Below, in pieces: positions 29,406 through 39,913 of a stretch of DNA of 64,000 nucleotides (the stretch's first letter is position 1; the number at the start of each line of letters is the position of its first letter). This DNA comes from Rossellomorea sp. AcN35-11 (lineage in GTDB: Bacteria > Bacillota > Bacilli > Bacillales > Bacillaceae_B): the NCBI GenBank assembly GCA_030388825.1, contig CP128835.1, positions 3,776,001 to 3,840,000 on the forward strand, written 5' to 3'. The position numbers and the translations under genes are program-made. The notes beneath the pieces were generated by a model. The model was not told the DNA's origin and did not search any database. It was given only the letters and a program-made list of their open reading frames with translations.

Positions 29406-30140
29406 CTAAATATCTACTTCCATATCCTTTTCTGCTAATAACACTTCGCCCTTATAGATGCTCTTGGCTTCCGTCACCAATTGACCCAGGTCTCCAAAAT
29501 GCGGTAAATGAGTGAGAACTAGCTTTCCTGCATTCGTTTCCCTAGCCAGTTTCCCTGCGTCTAGACTCGTCATATGACCGGCGTTCGAGGCATCCATCCC
29601 TCCATAGAAATTGCATTCACAAAGCAATACATCCGCGTCTTTCCCAAATGGAACAAAGGACTCCTTGAATGCAGAATCTGCAGTATAGAACAGCGATTTG
29701 CCATCTGCCTCGATTCTCATCCCGTAGCATGGCACCGGATGTTTGGTCTTCACAAATGATACCTCGAACGGACCAATCGATAAGGTTGTATCTTCCTTAT
29801 ATTCATGGGCTTTCATTAAATCTTTATATGTAATCGTATCGTAACCCCGTCGATCTTCCCCATGGGCATATACAGGTAATGTACCGTTATTTTTCCCAAG
29901 GAAGTATTGAATCAGTAAAGCGTGTTGCAGTACACCTATATCTGCTACATGATCCGGATGATAGTGGGACAGAAGGACCGCATCCAGATTTGTTGCCTCC
30001 ACGTGATGCTGGAGATGGGATAGGACTCCGCTACCACAGTCCATAAGCAGTTTAAAGCCGTTATGCTCAAGTAAATACCCGCTGCTCGCTTCCCTGGCTT
30101 TCGGATAGCCGCCCCATTGGCCGATAACGGTTAGCTTCAT
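29406..30140 (-). CDS. yhfI: MBL-fold metallohydrolase YhfI
   Basis: A 244-residue metallo-beta-lactamase-fold hydrolase with the metal motif LLSHYHPDHVADIG, later ligands in YTADSAFKE, LLCECNFYGG and LTHLPHF. The pattern resembles RNase Z/cAMP phosphodiesterase-like relatives, but the reaction of YhfI is not established. It precedes lplJ by 11 bases, matching the B. subtilis yhfI-lplJ pair. The ATG follows GGGCGGGGTTTAAAT. Confidence 0.85.
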   Translation of the reverse strand: MKLTVIGQWGGYPKAREASSGYLLEHNGFKLLMDCGSGVLSHLQHHVEATNLDAVLLSHYHPDHVADIGVLQHALLIQYFLGKNNGTLPVYAHGEDRRGYDTITYKDLMKAHEYKEDTTLSIGPFEVSFVKTKHPVPCYGMRIEADGKSLFYTADSAFKESFVPFGKDADVLLCECNFYGGMDASNAGHMTSLDAGKLARETNAGKLVLTHLPHFGDLGQLVTEAKSIYKGEVLLAEKDMEVDI

Positions 30141-30229
30141 ATTTAAACCCCGCCCTTCACTTTAGTTTGTATCCCTACTATACTTCATTGTGCCTATTTT
30201 TTCATTTTTTTCGCCTATTTTTGAATTAA

Positions 30230-30257
30230 TTGTTGACGAAATTCATACTGTTATAAT
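30230..30257 (+). promoter_or_regulatory. yhfH: Probable sigma-A promoter of yhfH
   Basis: TTGTTG (30230-30235) and TATAAT (30252-30257) are 16 bases apart and 78 bases upstream of the yhfH start. Confidence 0.5.
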
Positions 30258-30334
30258 ACAATAAAATAAATTAACACATCAGTTATATAACACAAACAAT
30301 TGATGGGTGAAAAAATTTACGGAGGGTGATGAAC

Positions 30335-30469
30335 ATGGTAAAAAATATTGTGGAGTTCTTTCGAAATTTGCCGCCTAAGTCTTGTGCACAATGTGGAGAT
30401 ACAATTGAGGAGCAGCATGAATGCTACGGCATTTACTGTGAGAAATGTACGACTGATTACGAGTATTAG
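30335..30469 (+). CDS. yhfH: Tiny zinc-ribbon-like protein YhfH
   Basis: A 44-residue protein starting MVKNIVEFFRNLPPKSC and containing two CxxC pairs (CAQCG at residues 17-20 and CEKC further on), plus a third HECYG segment between. It closely follows B. subtilis YhfH, a small family of unknown function whose cysteines probably hold zinc. The ATG is preceded by ACGGAGGGTGATGAAC. It is divergent from yhfI, as in the reference order, and ends just before a strong bidirectional terminator. Confidence 0.85.
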   Translation: MVKNIVEFFRNLPPKSCAQCGDTIEEQHECYGIYCEKCTTDYEY

Positions 30470-30492
30470 AAATGAAGATTCAAAGGGGTAAT

Positions 30493-30529
30493 AAAAAGGA
30501 TGCTCTTCTAAGTGAAGAGCATCCTTTTT
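30493..30529. terminator. Bidirectional terminator between yhfH and the YtkA-like lipoprotein
   Basis: AAAAAGGATGCTCTT and AAGAGCATCCTTTTT form a 15-base stem with a short loop, flanked by A and T tracts. Confidence 0.9.
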
Positions 30530-30532
30530 ATG

Positions 30533-31285
30533 TTAGTGTACTTCTACTGTTTGCATGGTGTGTTCGTGAATATCTTCACCTTTTGTTACATGAACGTGTA
30601 CATTATATGTCCCTTTATCAGGGAAAGCATACGAACCTTGATACATACCGGCTTCTTCTTCTGCTAGGTCGACCCACTCATGTTTCTCTTGACCCTCTTT
30701 ATAAATCTCCAAACGCACTTCTGCTTTTTCCAGTGCTTTTTCTTTATTTTTCACATGAACGTTTATTTCTTCTTCTTCATTCATCATCATCATTTCTGGC
30801 TTCATAAGATGGATGGAAACAGTACTTTCGTGATGACCGTGATGACCGTCTCCGCTTTCTTCACCGTGTTCCTGAGCTTCTACATTGCCAATCATAATAT
30901 CAGCTTTCGGCATGGTGTGCATATCACGGGCTGTTACATGAACTTGAACCGTATACATGCCGTCTTCTTCAAACGTCTTTTCCCCTTTATATACACCGTT
31001 CTTATCATGCTTTGCTTCAATCATTTCACTTTCTTCTTTATGCCCAGCTTTCCAGATTTCGTATTTCACTTCCCCGGCATCCTCGACGTTCTCATCACCT
31101 TGAGTGACTTTAGTGGAAAAAGAAACAGATTGACCTTTTTCACCTTTTTCAGGTACGTCCAGCTTTGCCTCAATCGCTTCCAATTTTTCATCTTCCCTTG
31201 CTCCGTTATCATCATTTGCATTCCCGCAGGCAGCGATAAACAATGTGATAAAACCGATCAGCACAAACAAGCTTACCTTCTTCAT
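30533..31285 (-). CDS. Lipoprotein with two YtkA-like domains and a His/Met-rich linker
   Basis: A 250-residue lipoprotein: signal peptide with lipobox FIAAC (Cys20), then two copies of a YtkA/FixH-like immunoglobulin-type domain, about residues 40-130 (ending MYTVQVHVTARDMHTMPKA) and 155-248 (ending YNVHVHVTKGEDIHEH). The linker reads GDGHHGHHES and is followed by KPEMMMMNEEEE. The repeated HVHVT/MHTM patterns and Met cluster are the kind of residues that bind copper, and YtkA-like proteins often lie near copper or cytochrome oxidase genes, but none is adjacent here. Metal binding is inference. Confidence 0.75.
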   Translation of the reverse strand: MKKVSLFVLIGFITLFIAACGNANDDNGAREDEKLEAIEAKLDVPEKGEKGQSVSFSTKVTQGDENVEDAGEVKYEIWKAGHKEESEMIEAKHDKNGVYKGEKTFEEDGMYTVQVHVTARDMHTMPKADIMIGNVEAQEHGEESGDGHHGHHESTVSIHLMKPEMMMMNEEEEINVHVKNKEKALEKAEVRLEIYKEGQEKHEWVDLAEEEAGMYQGSYAFPDKGTYNVHVHVTKGEDIHEHTMQTVEVH

Positions 31286-31385
31286 CCCAAACTCTCCTTT
31301 AATATGTAAAATGTCTCACCATTATGTACTTCTTACCAATTAGTATACACTCTCATACTTACGGATGGTTTGTCCATTTTATGAA

Positions 31386-31424
31386 GAAAAAAAGGGAGAT
31401 TTGTGTGCTAACTCCCTTTTTTTT
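31386..31424. terminator. Terminator downstream of yhgE
   Basis: AAAAAAAGGGAG and CTCCCTTTTTTTT pair around a 13-base loop directly after the yhgE stop; symmetrical A/T tracts allow either direction. Confidence 0.85.
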
Positions 31425-31426
31425 CC

Positions 31427-33634
31427 TTATGCTTCTACTGTTTTCGTATATTGTTTCTTGAATAATCCCACAAAGAATATAGATGTCAATGCCACAAACA
31501 CAATGAAGTATCCCAGCAGGATAGAGAGGTTCTGCCACATGAAATCAAAGTCCCCGCTTGAGATGACCGCTTTGAATGCTGACACTGAGTATGTCATTGG
31601 TAACAATGCACTGATTGGCTGCAGAGCGGTCGGGATTAATTCTAATGGGAATGTCCCTGCACTCGTCGTCAATTGAAGGATTAATACGATAATCGCTACA
31701 AAGCGTCCAGGATCACCTAAAATCGTTACAAGCATTTGAATGAGGACAAGGAAAGTAAGACTTGTCACAATCGTGGAAAGCAAGAAAAGTGGTACACTCT
31801 CCACTTCTAATCCTAACCCAAGCAGTAAGATTCTGCAGCAATGAGTGATTGAATGATTCCCACCACAGTAAGAACAGTGAATTTACCAAGAAACCAGCTC
31901 ATACCGCTAGATGGACGATCTGCCGGTTCCTTCAGCGGATACACAATTGAAATCAATAGTGCCCCTACGAATAAGCCGAGTGACAGGAAGTATGGAGCAA
32001 ATCCTGTTCCGTAATTTGGAACATGATTGATTTTCTCATTCTTCACGTCGACTGGACCAGCCATCATATCATACGTATCATCATCCGCTTTGACACTGTT
32101 GGCTTCTTTTGCTGCGTCTTTTTAATTTTGTTTCATATTCTGTTGTTCCATCTGATAGTTTCGTTGAGCCTTCTGCTAATTCTGTTGAACCATCGGCAAC
32201 TTGCTTAGACCCATCCGTTAATTGAGTGGATCCATTGTATACTTCGTTTAAACCTGAACTCAGTTCGCTTGTTCCTGAGGCAACACTTACTGTCCCTTGA
32301 TATACTTCACCAAGATTATCATTTAATATGCCAAAGTTTTTCACCACTTCACCCTGACCTGCTTGAAGCTGGTTGGATCCTTCATCCAGTTGGGCTGAGC
32401 CGTCTACTAATCGGCCGACTCCGGCATGAAGCTCCATTTGGCCCTTATTCAGTTTCTCAATACCGGCTGTTAGGTCATTGGCGCCATTTTTAAGTTGCCC
32501 TGCTCCCTTACTTAATGCACCTGTACCTGTTTGAAGATCCGAAGCCCCATTTTTTATTTGTCCAATTGCTGCTTCTAATTGAGCACGTTGTTCTTCAGGA
32601 AGCTTTCCCATAAAGGGCGCTAATTGCTTTTCCAATTCATTTGCACCGGAACTGATTTCCTGAGCACCAGCCCCTGCACTATTCGCATACCCCTCCAGCT
32701 CTTCAAGACCGGTTGCCAGTTGCTCCGTAGCACCATATAGTTCTGAATCTCTTGAGGTATTAGCAACTGCACTGGCTAAACCTGCGTCCACCTGCTTTAA
32801 TCCAGTCTTACTTTTATCAATTCCGGCTGCAAGAGCATCGATCCCTGATTGGACATCTTTTGTTCCTTCATACAATTGTAGGGATTTTTCCTTCATGATC
32901 CCGACTCCGTCCGATAATTCTTTAGAACCTTTGGCAAGTTCAGCAGCACCAGCCCGCGTTTTCGCCACACCGTCATTCATCTCAACATTCTTTTCTGCCA
33001 ACAAGGCTAAATGATCCTTTAACTTATTGGCACCTTGTGATAAATCGACGGCCCCATCATTGATTTCCCCAGCTTTGTCACTGGCCGCCTGATACCCGTC
33101 TCCCATATCTTTGATCTTGTTAAACATTGTCTCAGCATATGTTTCAGAGACAGACTTCGAAAGGCTTGCTTTGATTTCTTTCATGGCTGTATCACCTATT
33201 TGGGCTGACAGAAAGTTAAAGCTTTCGTTCGGAACATATTTCAGAGAAAGCTTTTTAGGATGATCTTTGAGTAAAGTTGTTCCGTTCCGAGAGAAATCCT
33301 CCGGAATCTCAACCAGCATGTAATAATCCTGCTTCTCTAAATTTTTGTATCCTTCATTCTTATCGACAAAGTGAAAGTCGAATTGCTCGCTATCCTTCAG
33401 TTTATCAACAAGTTCATCCCCGATATGCAATTCCTTTCCATCAAACTCAGCACCTTGATCACTGTTTACCACAGCAACCGGTAAATCTGAAAGTTGTTCA
33501 TACGGATCCCAGAATGCCCATAGGAACATACCACTGTATAAAACAGGGATAAACAGGACAGCCAGAATCGGTATGAGAAGTTTCTTATTCTTGAAGATCG
33601 CTCTAAATTCTGAACCAATAAATGATTTCTTCAT
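31427..33634 (-). pseudogene. yhgE: YhgE/Pip family membrane protein, two frameshifts
   Basis: Restoring frame gives about 735 residues: an N-terminal helix (residues 15-38), a long extracellular region built of repeated short heptad-like turns (LSDGV, LAEGST, LSSGLNEV and similar) and five or so C-terminal helices, the typical YhgE/Pip (phage infection protein) arrangement. Homologues act in the envelope and include components of type VII secretion. Frameshift 1 is a run of five A at 32119-32123 (four restores KLKDAAKEANSVKADDD); frameshift 2 is one missing base near 31830-31836 (after SLIAA). It follows the TetR gene yhgD by 118 bases, as in B. subtilis, and the gap carries operator-like palindromes. 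Confidence 0.85.
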
Positions 33635-33667
33635 ATTTATCCTCCTCTAGTTTATGAAAATAATTTG

Positions 33668-33690
33668 TGACCGATATACCCATTTGGTCA
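33668..33690. promoter_or_regulatory. Operator-like site upstream of yhgE (TGACCGAT family)
   Basis: TGACCGATATACCCATTTGG followed by TCA has TGACC/GGTCA ends and shares TGACCGAT plus ACC with the sequence upstream of yhgD (34349). A shared TetR-type binding site is inferred. Confidence 0.45.
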
Positions 33691-33705
33691 TTCCACCTCA
33701 AAAAT

Positions 33706-33734
33706 AAATGACTAATTTATTCATTTAGTCATTT
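33706..33734. promoter_or_regulatory. 29-base palindrome between yhgD and yhgE
   Basis: AAATGACTAA and TTAGTCATTT are perfect ten-base arms separated by nine bases. It could be an operator or a weak terminator after yhgD; it lacks a T tract. Confidence 0.5.
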
Positions 33735-33752
33735 GCTGCCAAAAACGAAGGA

Positions 33753-34328
33753 CTATCGATTCGATAACCCTTTAATTAAATATAGTTCAAAGAGGTTGGC
33801 AATTTCATCTTTATCAAGTGGACCATGTGCCCGTTCCCAGTCAAATATAAGGGAAACATACATCTTCAACATCACAAAAGCGGTCATTTCTGGATTACAG
33901 GGCTTAATGGCTTCAGAGGCAATCGCTTTTTCAATGCGTTTACTTACAAATTCAATGACTACCTTCTCCATGCGATCAATTACTTCAGATACTGCAGGAG
34001 TCCCCATTTCCCGTGCTTCCTGATAAAGCTTGATGGTGAGCTTATGTTCTTTGCGGAATTCAAGCATGCGAAACAATGCACGATGAACATTTTCAGAAAA
34101 TGTATCTTCCGGGTCGATGACCTCTTCCGCTTCGCGTTTCATTTCAATAATCAACGATGATACAATTTCATCAAACAATTCTTCTTTATTCTTAAAAAAC
34201 GTATAGATCGTTCCTTTTCCCACATTTGCTAACTTTGCCACCTGATCCATTGTTGTGGCTTTATAGCCAAATAGTGAGAAGGAGTTGGTTGCAGCATCCA
34301 GTATCTGTTTCCTTCGATCGACCGCCAT
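33753..34328 (-). CDS. yhgD: TetR/AcrR family transcriptional regulator YhgD
   Basis: A 191-residue repressor with an N-terminal helix-turn-helix at about residues 8-50 (ILDAATNSFSLFGYKATTMDQVAKLANVGKGTIYTFFKNKEEL in pieces) and a helical ligand-binding C-terminus. It matches B. subtilis YhgD by family and by its position ahead of yhgE, which it presumably represses. A related TGACCGAT element lies upstream of its own gene (34349-34368), suggesting autoregulation. The ATG has only a C-rich leader on the plus strand; GGGGGGGATTCC supplies the ribosome site. Confidence 0.85.
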   Translation of the reverse strand: MAVDRRKQILDAATNSFSLFGYKATTMDQVAKLANVGKGTIYTFFKNKEELFDEIVSSLIIEMKREAEEVIDPEDTFSENVHRALFRMLEFRKEHKLTIKLYQEAREMGTPAVSEVIDRMEKVVIEFVSKRIEKAIASEAIKPCNPEMTAFVMLKMYVSLIFDWERAHGPLDKDEIANLFELYLIKGLSNR

Positions 34329-34348
34329 GGAATCCCCCCCCTTAAATA

Positions 34349-34368
34349 TGACCGATTGACCAAATTTG
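34349..34368. promoter_or_regulatory. Operator-like site upstream of yhgD
   Basis: TGACCGATTGACCAAATTTG shares its first eight bases and ACC spacing with the site before yhgE; it lies 20 bases upstream of the yhgD start. Confidence 0.45.
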
Positions 34369-34507
34369 AAAACCAGTCATTTTCATGACATTTATTAATT
34401 TATCATAGCTCTTTTCATAACACAAGTTTATTTTATTCTTTCATTCCACATATTAAATAAGCTCTCCTGAATAGGCTATAGTGATAAGGTTTGCTTGGAG
34501 GTGTCTT

Positions 34508-35914
34508 ATGAATATATACGTGGTGAAAAGCGGAGATTCTCTCTGGTCGATCGCACAGCGATATGGTGTCGACGTCAATCAGATTTCATACGCAAATCAA
34601 ATGAAGAATCCGAATATTCTCGTGATCGGACAAAGTCTTCTCATACCGGAGCCATTGAAGGAATATATCGTACAGCCTGGGGACACTTTGTACAGCATCA
34701 GCCAAAAGTACACGATCAGTTATAAAGAACTGACCGACTTTAATCAAATCTCAGAACCCGACACATTATACGTCGGTCAATTGATCGTCATGCCTTCCTT
34801 TATTCATAAAGTAAAGTCCGGGGAATCTCTCTATACCATTTCCTATAACTTTAAAGTTCCCCTGCAGGAGATATTAAATGCAAATTCAATCCCCAACCCC
34901 TCCCTCATTTACCCGAATCAGCAAATCAGGATTCCTAATACTAGACCTGAAACAGAAATAAATGCCTATACAACCCGGACAGATAAGGAAGGGATAGCTG
35001 AAGTGACAGGATTGGGAAGCTATCTATCCTATCTGACCCCCTTTACCTATTCGATTACAAAAGACGGTTCGGTCACTGAATTAAAGGATGATGCCCTTAT
35101 TTCAGCGTCATACAATCAAAACGTGGACCCGCTCATGGTGCTGACAAATTATTCTGGAGGTAAATTCGACTCAGATCTGGTTGCCACTTTGTTAAGAAGT
35201 GAAGCTCTGCAAGGCACCCTTCTTTCATCTATCCTAAAGAAAATGCAGATGAAGGGATACAAAGGATTAAATATCGATTTTGAATATGTGTACCCTGAAG
35301 ACAGGGAAAATTATAATACTTTCTTAAGAAGGACCGTTAAAATGCTACGACCTGAAGGGTACTCTGTATCCACCGCCCTTGCCCCTAAAATCAAAGCGGA
35401 TCAAAAAGGGCTTTTGTATGAAGCCCACGACTATAAAGCCCACGGAGAGATTGTCGACTTTGTTGTCCTCATGACCTATGAATGGGGATGGGCAGGCGGC
35501 AAGCCATGGGCAATCGCCCCGATAAACGAGGTGAAAAAAGTACTCGATTACGCTGTTACAGTCATTCCAAGAAGCAAGATCCTCATGGGGGCTCCCTTAT
35601 ATGGACGCGATTGGAAAATCCCATGGATCGATGGAACCTTCGCAAAGACCGTCTCCCCCCAAGGAGCACTGGACATCGCAAGCAAATATGGTGTAAGGGT
35701 TCAGTACAATGATGTGTATCAATCCCCTTACTTTATCTATTGGGATGAAACCGGGCAAAAACATGAAGTATGGTTTGAAGACGCAAGAAGCATGCTGGCA
35801 AAACAGAAAACGGTAGATGATTATGGATTGAGGGGATTAAGCTACTGGGTTTTGGGGTCGGCATTTCCTCAAAATTGGGTGCTTCAGCATTCTAGATACC
35901 GGGTTGTTAAATGA
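34508..35914 (+). CDS. LysM/GH18 spore-cortex or peptidoglycan hydrolase (YaaH/SleL-like)
   Basis: A 468-residue protein with three N-terminal LysM domains (about residues 1-47, 49-95 and 98-145; each starts with YVVKSGDSLW, YIVQPGDTLY or HKVKSGESLY) and a C-terminal glycosyl hydrolase 18 domain. The catalytic motif is YKGLNIDFEYV and the substrate region FVVLMTYEWGWAGGKP is shared with B. subtilis YaaH and SleL, N-acetylglucosaminidases acting on cortex fragments during germination. YaaH has two LysM domains; this one has three. There is no signal peptide, as in YaaH. The ATG at 34508 follows TTGGAGGTGTCTT. Confidence 0.85.
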   Translation: MNIYVVKSGDSLWSIAQRYGVDVNQISYANQMKNPNILVIGQSLLIPEPLKEYIVQPGDTLYSISQKYTISYKELTDFNQISEPDTLYVGQLIVMPSFIHKVKSGESLYTISYNFKVPLQEILNANSIPNPSLIYPNQQIRIPNTRPETEINAYTTRTDKEGIAEVTGLGSYLSYLTPFTYSITKDGSVTELKDDALISASYNQNVDPLMVLTNYSGGKFDSDLVATLLRSEALQGTLLSSILKKMQMKGYKGLNIDFEYVYPEDRENYNTFLRRTVKMLRPEGYSVSTALAPKIKADQKGLLYEAHDYKAHGEIVDFVVLMTYEWGWAGGKPWAIAPINEVKKVLDYAVTVIPRSKILMGAPLYGRDWKIPWIDGTFAKTVSPQGALDIASKYGVRVQYNDVYQSPYFIYWDETGQKHEVWFEDARSMLAKQKTVDDYGLRGLSYWVLGSAFPQNWVLQHSRYRVVK

Positions 35915-36042
35915 ATGCTGCACCTTCTGCTCATGCACCTATCATACCGGACTGCTATAAAGAAGGTTTCTGACAGAAAGAAGTGAACCAATCAGGCTGT
36001 CTTTAATGATCAGGGGTCATAGCCTTAACTATCACCCAATAG

Positions 36043-36069
36043 AAAAAGACTGCCTGCCCGGCAGTCTCA
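36043..36069 (-). terminator. Terminator of hemEHY
   Basis: On the minus strand AGACTGCC pairs with GGCAGTCT and is followed by five T, seven bases past the hemY stop. Confidence 0.85.
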
Positions 36070-36075
36070 CAATAC

Positions 36076-37477
36076 CTACTTCAAATACTTCAACACCTTC
36101 AGTACCGTCCTTTTTCCCTGCTGGATGCAGTCAGGGATGCTGACCCCTTCATAAGAGCTTCCGGTGATAAATAGTCCCGGCAGACTCGACTCAGCCTGAT
36201 CATACATTGATTGGATCCGTTCCCGGTGACCTACTGTATATTGAGGCATTGAGTTCTTATAACGGGAAACGATGGTAAATTCCGGTCTTCCCTCTATATT
36301 CATGATCTTACTAAGATCTTCTAGAACGATTTGTTCAATTTCATCATCGGAAAGATCGACGATGGTTTCGTCACCTGATTTCCCGAGATAACACCGTAAC
36401 AGGGCTTTTCCTTCCGGGGCAGTGTGGGGCCATTTTTTATGGGTCCAGGTTCCCGCGGTCAATGAAAAGTCACTGTTTCTTGATACCAGGAATTCCGTTC
36501 CGGCAATGTCTTTTTTAATGGCCTCCTGGGAAAATCCCATTGCTACGGTGGCTACCGATGTAGCCGGCATTTCTTTTAAAAAGGATAAGAATGGGTACGA
36601 GGTGAACATGGATTGAGCAACATGAGGTGTAGTCACGATTACACTGTCGACTGTTAACTCCTCGCCGTTTGTAAAGGTAATCGTGTAATCATTGTTGTCA
36701 TCTTTTTCTATGTTGGTTACTTTCATGCTTTTATAAACAGTATCCGGGTCTAGTTCTGCTTCCATGGCATCAATGAGGGATTCAAGGCCTTCGGTGAAGG
36801 TCTGGAAATTCCCCTCTTCCTTCAAGGGGGGACTGGCCGTTTCTTTTTATACCCGCTATTAAACTACGATGCTTTTGCTCTAGTTCATAGAGTTGCGGGA
36901 AGGTGGACATTAAGCTTAGTTGGTCGATATCCCCTGCGAATATGCCCGTTAGAAGCGGTTCGATTAAGTGGTCAACGACTTCATCTCCCATTCTTCGTCT
37001 GAAGAACTTGCCCAGTGACTGGTCTTTCGTTTCCTGTGAACGGGGTAGGACGAAGTCTGCGGCAGCCCTCATCTTTCCAGTCAGAGAAAACAGGCTGGTC
37101 GTTATGAAAGGAGCTATTTGGGTAGGAATACCGACGATGGATCCGCCGGGTATCGGGTACAATTCACCACCAGCTATCACATAGGAGGGTCCTTTACAGT
37201 TACGAATAATCGTATCCCCGATACCCAGCCGGTCTGCTAAAAGAGCGACTTCATCTTTGTTTGATAAACAAGAGTCCGGTCCCTTTTCGATAATATACCC
37301 GTCCCTTTTCAATGTTTGCACTTTTCCACCCAGCCGGTGGGTTGCTTCCACAAGCTTTACTTCGATGGGAAGGTTATGATCTTTCATTTCCTGTTGCAGG
37401 TAATAGGCCGCCGTTAACCCGGTGATTCCTCCACCGATGATCACGACACGCTTATTCTGTTGTTCAAACACGTTCAT
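36076..37477 (-). CDS. hemY: Coproporphyrinogen/protoporphyrinogen III oxidase, one frameshift
   Basis: FAD enzyme oxidising coproporphyrinogen III to coproporphyrin III in the Firmicute heme pathway (HemY/CgoX). About 466 residues after restoring frame. The FAD motif VVIIGGGITGLTAAYYL lies near residue 10, and LVEATHRLGGKVQT and GPDSCLSNKDEVALLADRLG follow; the C-terminus GLFITGSSYEGVSIPDCIQQGK is the second FAD contact. A run of six C (plus-strand G at 36826-36831) should be five, joining IKRNGQSPL to KEEGNFQTFTEGLESL. The true ATG is 37477 (MNVFEQQNKRV) with AAAGAAGGCG upstream; the frame extends to 37576 without support. It is the third gene of hemEHY. An error in the sequence is the likely cause of the frameshift. 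Confidence 0.88.
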
Positions 37478-37586
37478 CGCCTTCTTTAACAAAATATCTT
37501 TTACTCCACAATAGAGAAGGACTAAAGCGTCGAGTGTAAACTCACGTGCTTCAGTCCTTCCATTTGTTTCATCCAAAAACGAGAGG

Positions 37587-38516
37587 TTATTTAAGGTGTT
37601 TTAACACTACGTCTGCCATGGCATCGATGAATTCAGCTTTGGCATTGGGCATTTCAGGACGATAATATGAAGCTCCAATATCATCTGTTACCACTTTACA
37701 TTCATAATCATTGTCATATAGCACTTCCAGGTGATCTGCAACGAAACCAACCGGCGTATAGACAAATGCTTTATACCCTTTTTCTTTATATAGGTCACGG
37801 GTTAAGTCCTGAACGTCTGGTCCAAGCCATGGATCAGGCGTGTTACCTTCACTCTGCCACCCGACTGCATATTCCTTCACACCTGCTCCTTCGGCAATCA
37901 GCTTCGCTGTTTCCTCTAGTTGCATTGGATACGGGTCTCCCGACTGAAGGATGCGTTCCGGCAAACTATGTGCGGATACAATCAGAACAGCCTTGCTTCG
38001 CTCTTCATCAGACATGCTTGCATACGTATCTTTGACTTTATCCACCCAATACTGAATGAATTTGGGTTCATCATACCAGCTTTCAACGGACGTGATATGT
38101 GGCCCACCCAGTTTTTCTGCAGCTTCCTTCGCACGTCCATTGTAAGATTTGACACTGAAGGTTGAGAAATGTGGAGCAAGTACAATGGAAACCGCTTCTT
38201 CGATTCCATCTTTATGCATTTGTTCCACAGCATCTTCAACAAATGGTTCAATGTGTTTTAGGCCAAGATACATTTTGAATTCAATGTCATCTTGAATTCG
38301 GTTTAAATGCTCTTCAAGGCTCTTCCCTTGATCCAGTGTGATCTTTGCCAATGGAGAAATCCCGCCGATTGCTTCGTAACGTTCACGGAGGTCTTCCAGC
38401 AGTTCAGGAGAAGGGGCTCTTCCGTGTCGGATATGAGTATAATAACGTTCCAAGTCTTCTTCTTTATATGGAGTTCCATAGGCCATCACCAGTAGACCCA
38501 TTTTTTTCTTTGCCAT
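37587..38516 (-). CDS. hemH: Ferrochelatase (coproporphyrin III ferrochelatase)
   Basis: Inserts Fe2+ into coproporphyrin III (CpfC activity in Firmicutes) in the cytoplasm. The 309-residue protein has [25 protein letters not shown] at its N-terminus, the catalytic histidine segment [18 protein letters not shown] near residue 185, and [15 protein letters not shown] with the catalytic glutamate region. Length matches B. subtilis HemH (310). The ATG follows TGAGGTGAACTGAT. hemE is 90 bases upstream and hemY about 109 bases downstream, with no terminator between. Confidence 0.95.
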   Translation of the reverse strand: MAKKKMGLLVMAYGTPYKEEDLERYYTHIRHGRAPSPELLEDLRERYEAIGGISPLAKITLDQGKSLEEHLNRIQDDIEFKMYLGLKHIEPFVEDAVEQMHKDGIEEAVSIVLAPHFSTFSVKSYNGRAKEAAEKLGGPHITSVESWYDEPKFIQYWVDKVKDTYASMSDEERSKAVLIVSAHSLPERILQSGDPYPMQLEETAKLIAEGAGVKEYAVGWQSEGNTPDPWLGPDVQDLTRDLYKEKGYKAFVYTPVGFVADHLEVLYDNDYECKVVTDDIGASYYRPEMPNAKAEFIDAMADVVLKHLK

Positions 38517-38606
38517 ATCAGTTCACCTCATTATCAGTATCATACAGTTCATTATTGTGCCATGTTTCTTCCAGTCAATCCATGTTCAAACACTCATGAA
38601 TGTGTT

Positions 38607-39638
38607 CTACTTTGCACTGTATTCATGTACGAATGCTGCTAATCGCTTCAACGTGTCGGGATTGACCTGCGGGAACACCCCATGTCCTAAGTTGAAAATA
38701 TGACCAGGAATCTGCATCCCTTGATCAAGGATCTCCTTTGCTCTTGTTTCAATCACGTCCCAAGGAGCCAACAGGATGGCAGGGTCAAGATTTCCCATTA
38801 CAGTTTTAGAAATGCCTCTTTCTCTTGCTTCTTTTATCGGCAGGCGCCAATCCAATCCTACAACGTCTATAGGAAGGTCATGCCATTCATTGGCCAAGTG
38901 ACTTGCACCAACACCGAACATAATCAATGGTACGTTCTCTTCTTTCAATTCTGTAAAGATTTTCTCCATCACGGGCTTTATGAAGGTGCGGTAGTCCTGT
39001 ACATTCAAAGCACCCACCCAGGAGTCGAAAATTTGAAAAGCAGACGCTCCTGCTTTTATTTGAGCCTTCGCATACGTTACCGTCATGGCAGCCAATTTAT
39101 CCATTAAGGCAAACCAGGCTTGTGGTTCTGCATACATAAATGCTTTTGTTTTATTGTAATTTTTTGAAGGTCCGCCCTCGATCATATAGCTCGCCATTGT
39201 AAATGGAGCACCTGCAAACCCGATCAAAGGCACGGACAGTTGTTCCTGAGTCAATAGTTTAATCGTATCCAACACGTAGGGTACGTCCTTTTCAGGATCG
39301 ATTTCCCCAAGCTTTTCTACATCTGCTGATGTTCGGATGGGATTGTCGATTACAGGACCGATACCTGATTTGATTTCCACATCCACTCCGATAGAAGGAA
39401 GCGGTGACATAATATCTTTATAAAGAATCGCTGCATCAACATCATATTGTTCAACCGGAAGCCTTGTCACATATGCACATAGCTCGGGTTGGTGTGTAAT
39501 TTCAAAAAGAGAATATTTCTCCTTAATTTTGCGGTATTCAGGTTGTGAACGACCTGCTTGTCTCATATACCAGACCGGAGTATAGTCCGTCCTTTCTCCC
39601 CTTGCTGCTCGTAAAAAAGTATCATTGATTTGTTTCAT
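38607..39638 (-). CDS. hemE: Uroporphyrinogen decarboxylase
   Basis: Decarboxylates uroporphyrinogen III to coproporphyrinogen III. The 343-residue product shows the substrate-binding [14 protein letters not shown] at residues 23-36, [30 protein letters not shown] and a C-terminal [11 protein letters not shown]. Start at the ATG with AAAGGTGGACGAACAAAGGT upstream. First gene of hemEHY; heme-degrading hmoB is transcribed away from it across a 275-base gap. Confidence 0.95.
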   Translation of the reverse strand: MKQINDTFLRAARGERTDYTPVWYMRQAGRSQPEYRKIKEKYSLFEITHQPELCAYVTRLPVEQYDVDAAILYKDIMSPLPSIGVDVEIKSGIGPVIDNPIRTSADVEKLGEIDPEKDVPYVLDTIKLLTQEQLSVPLIGFAGAPFTMASYMIEGGPSKNYNKTKAFMYAEPQAWFALMDKLAAMTVTYAKAQIKAGASAFQIFDSWVGALNVQDYRTFIKPVMEKIFTELKEENVPLIMFGVGASHLANEWHDLPIDVVGLDWRLPIKEARERGISKTVMGNLDPAILLAPWDVIETRAKEILDQGMQIPGHIFNLGHGVFPQVNPDTLKRLAAFVHEYSAK

Positions 39639-39913
39639 ACCTTTGTTCGTCCACCTTTCTATGTAACTCCACTATTCCCATTGTATACTAATTCAGTTAG
39701 ATTCTAAAATTGTCCTATATCCAATACGACCGTACGGATTGTAACCCTTTTAAACTATAGACGTTTTCAAGAGAATTGTATAGTAATCACAAGAAAATGT
39801 CATAAATTTGCCGATTTTCAAATTGGATGAAAAAATATCCATAAATCATGTTACATGTATGAAGGATTAGGGAAGAGTATAATAGAGGTAATTAACTTGT
39901 TGAGGTGATTTGG

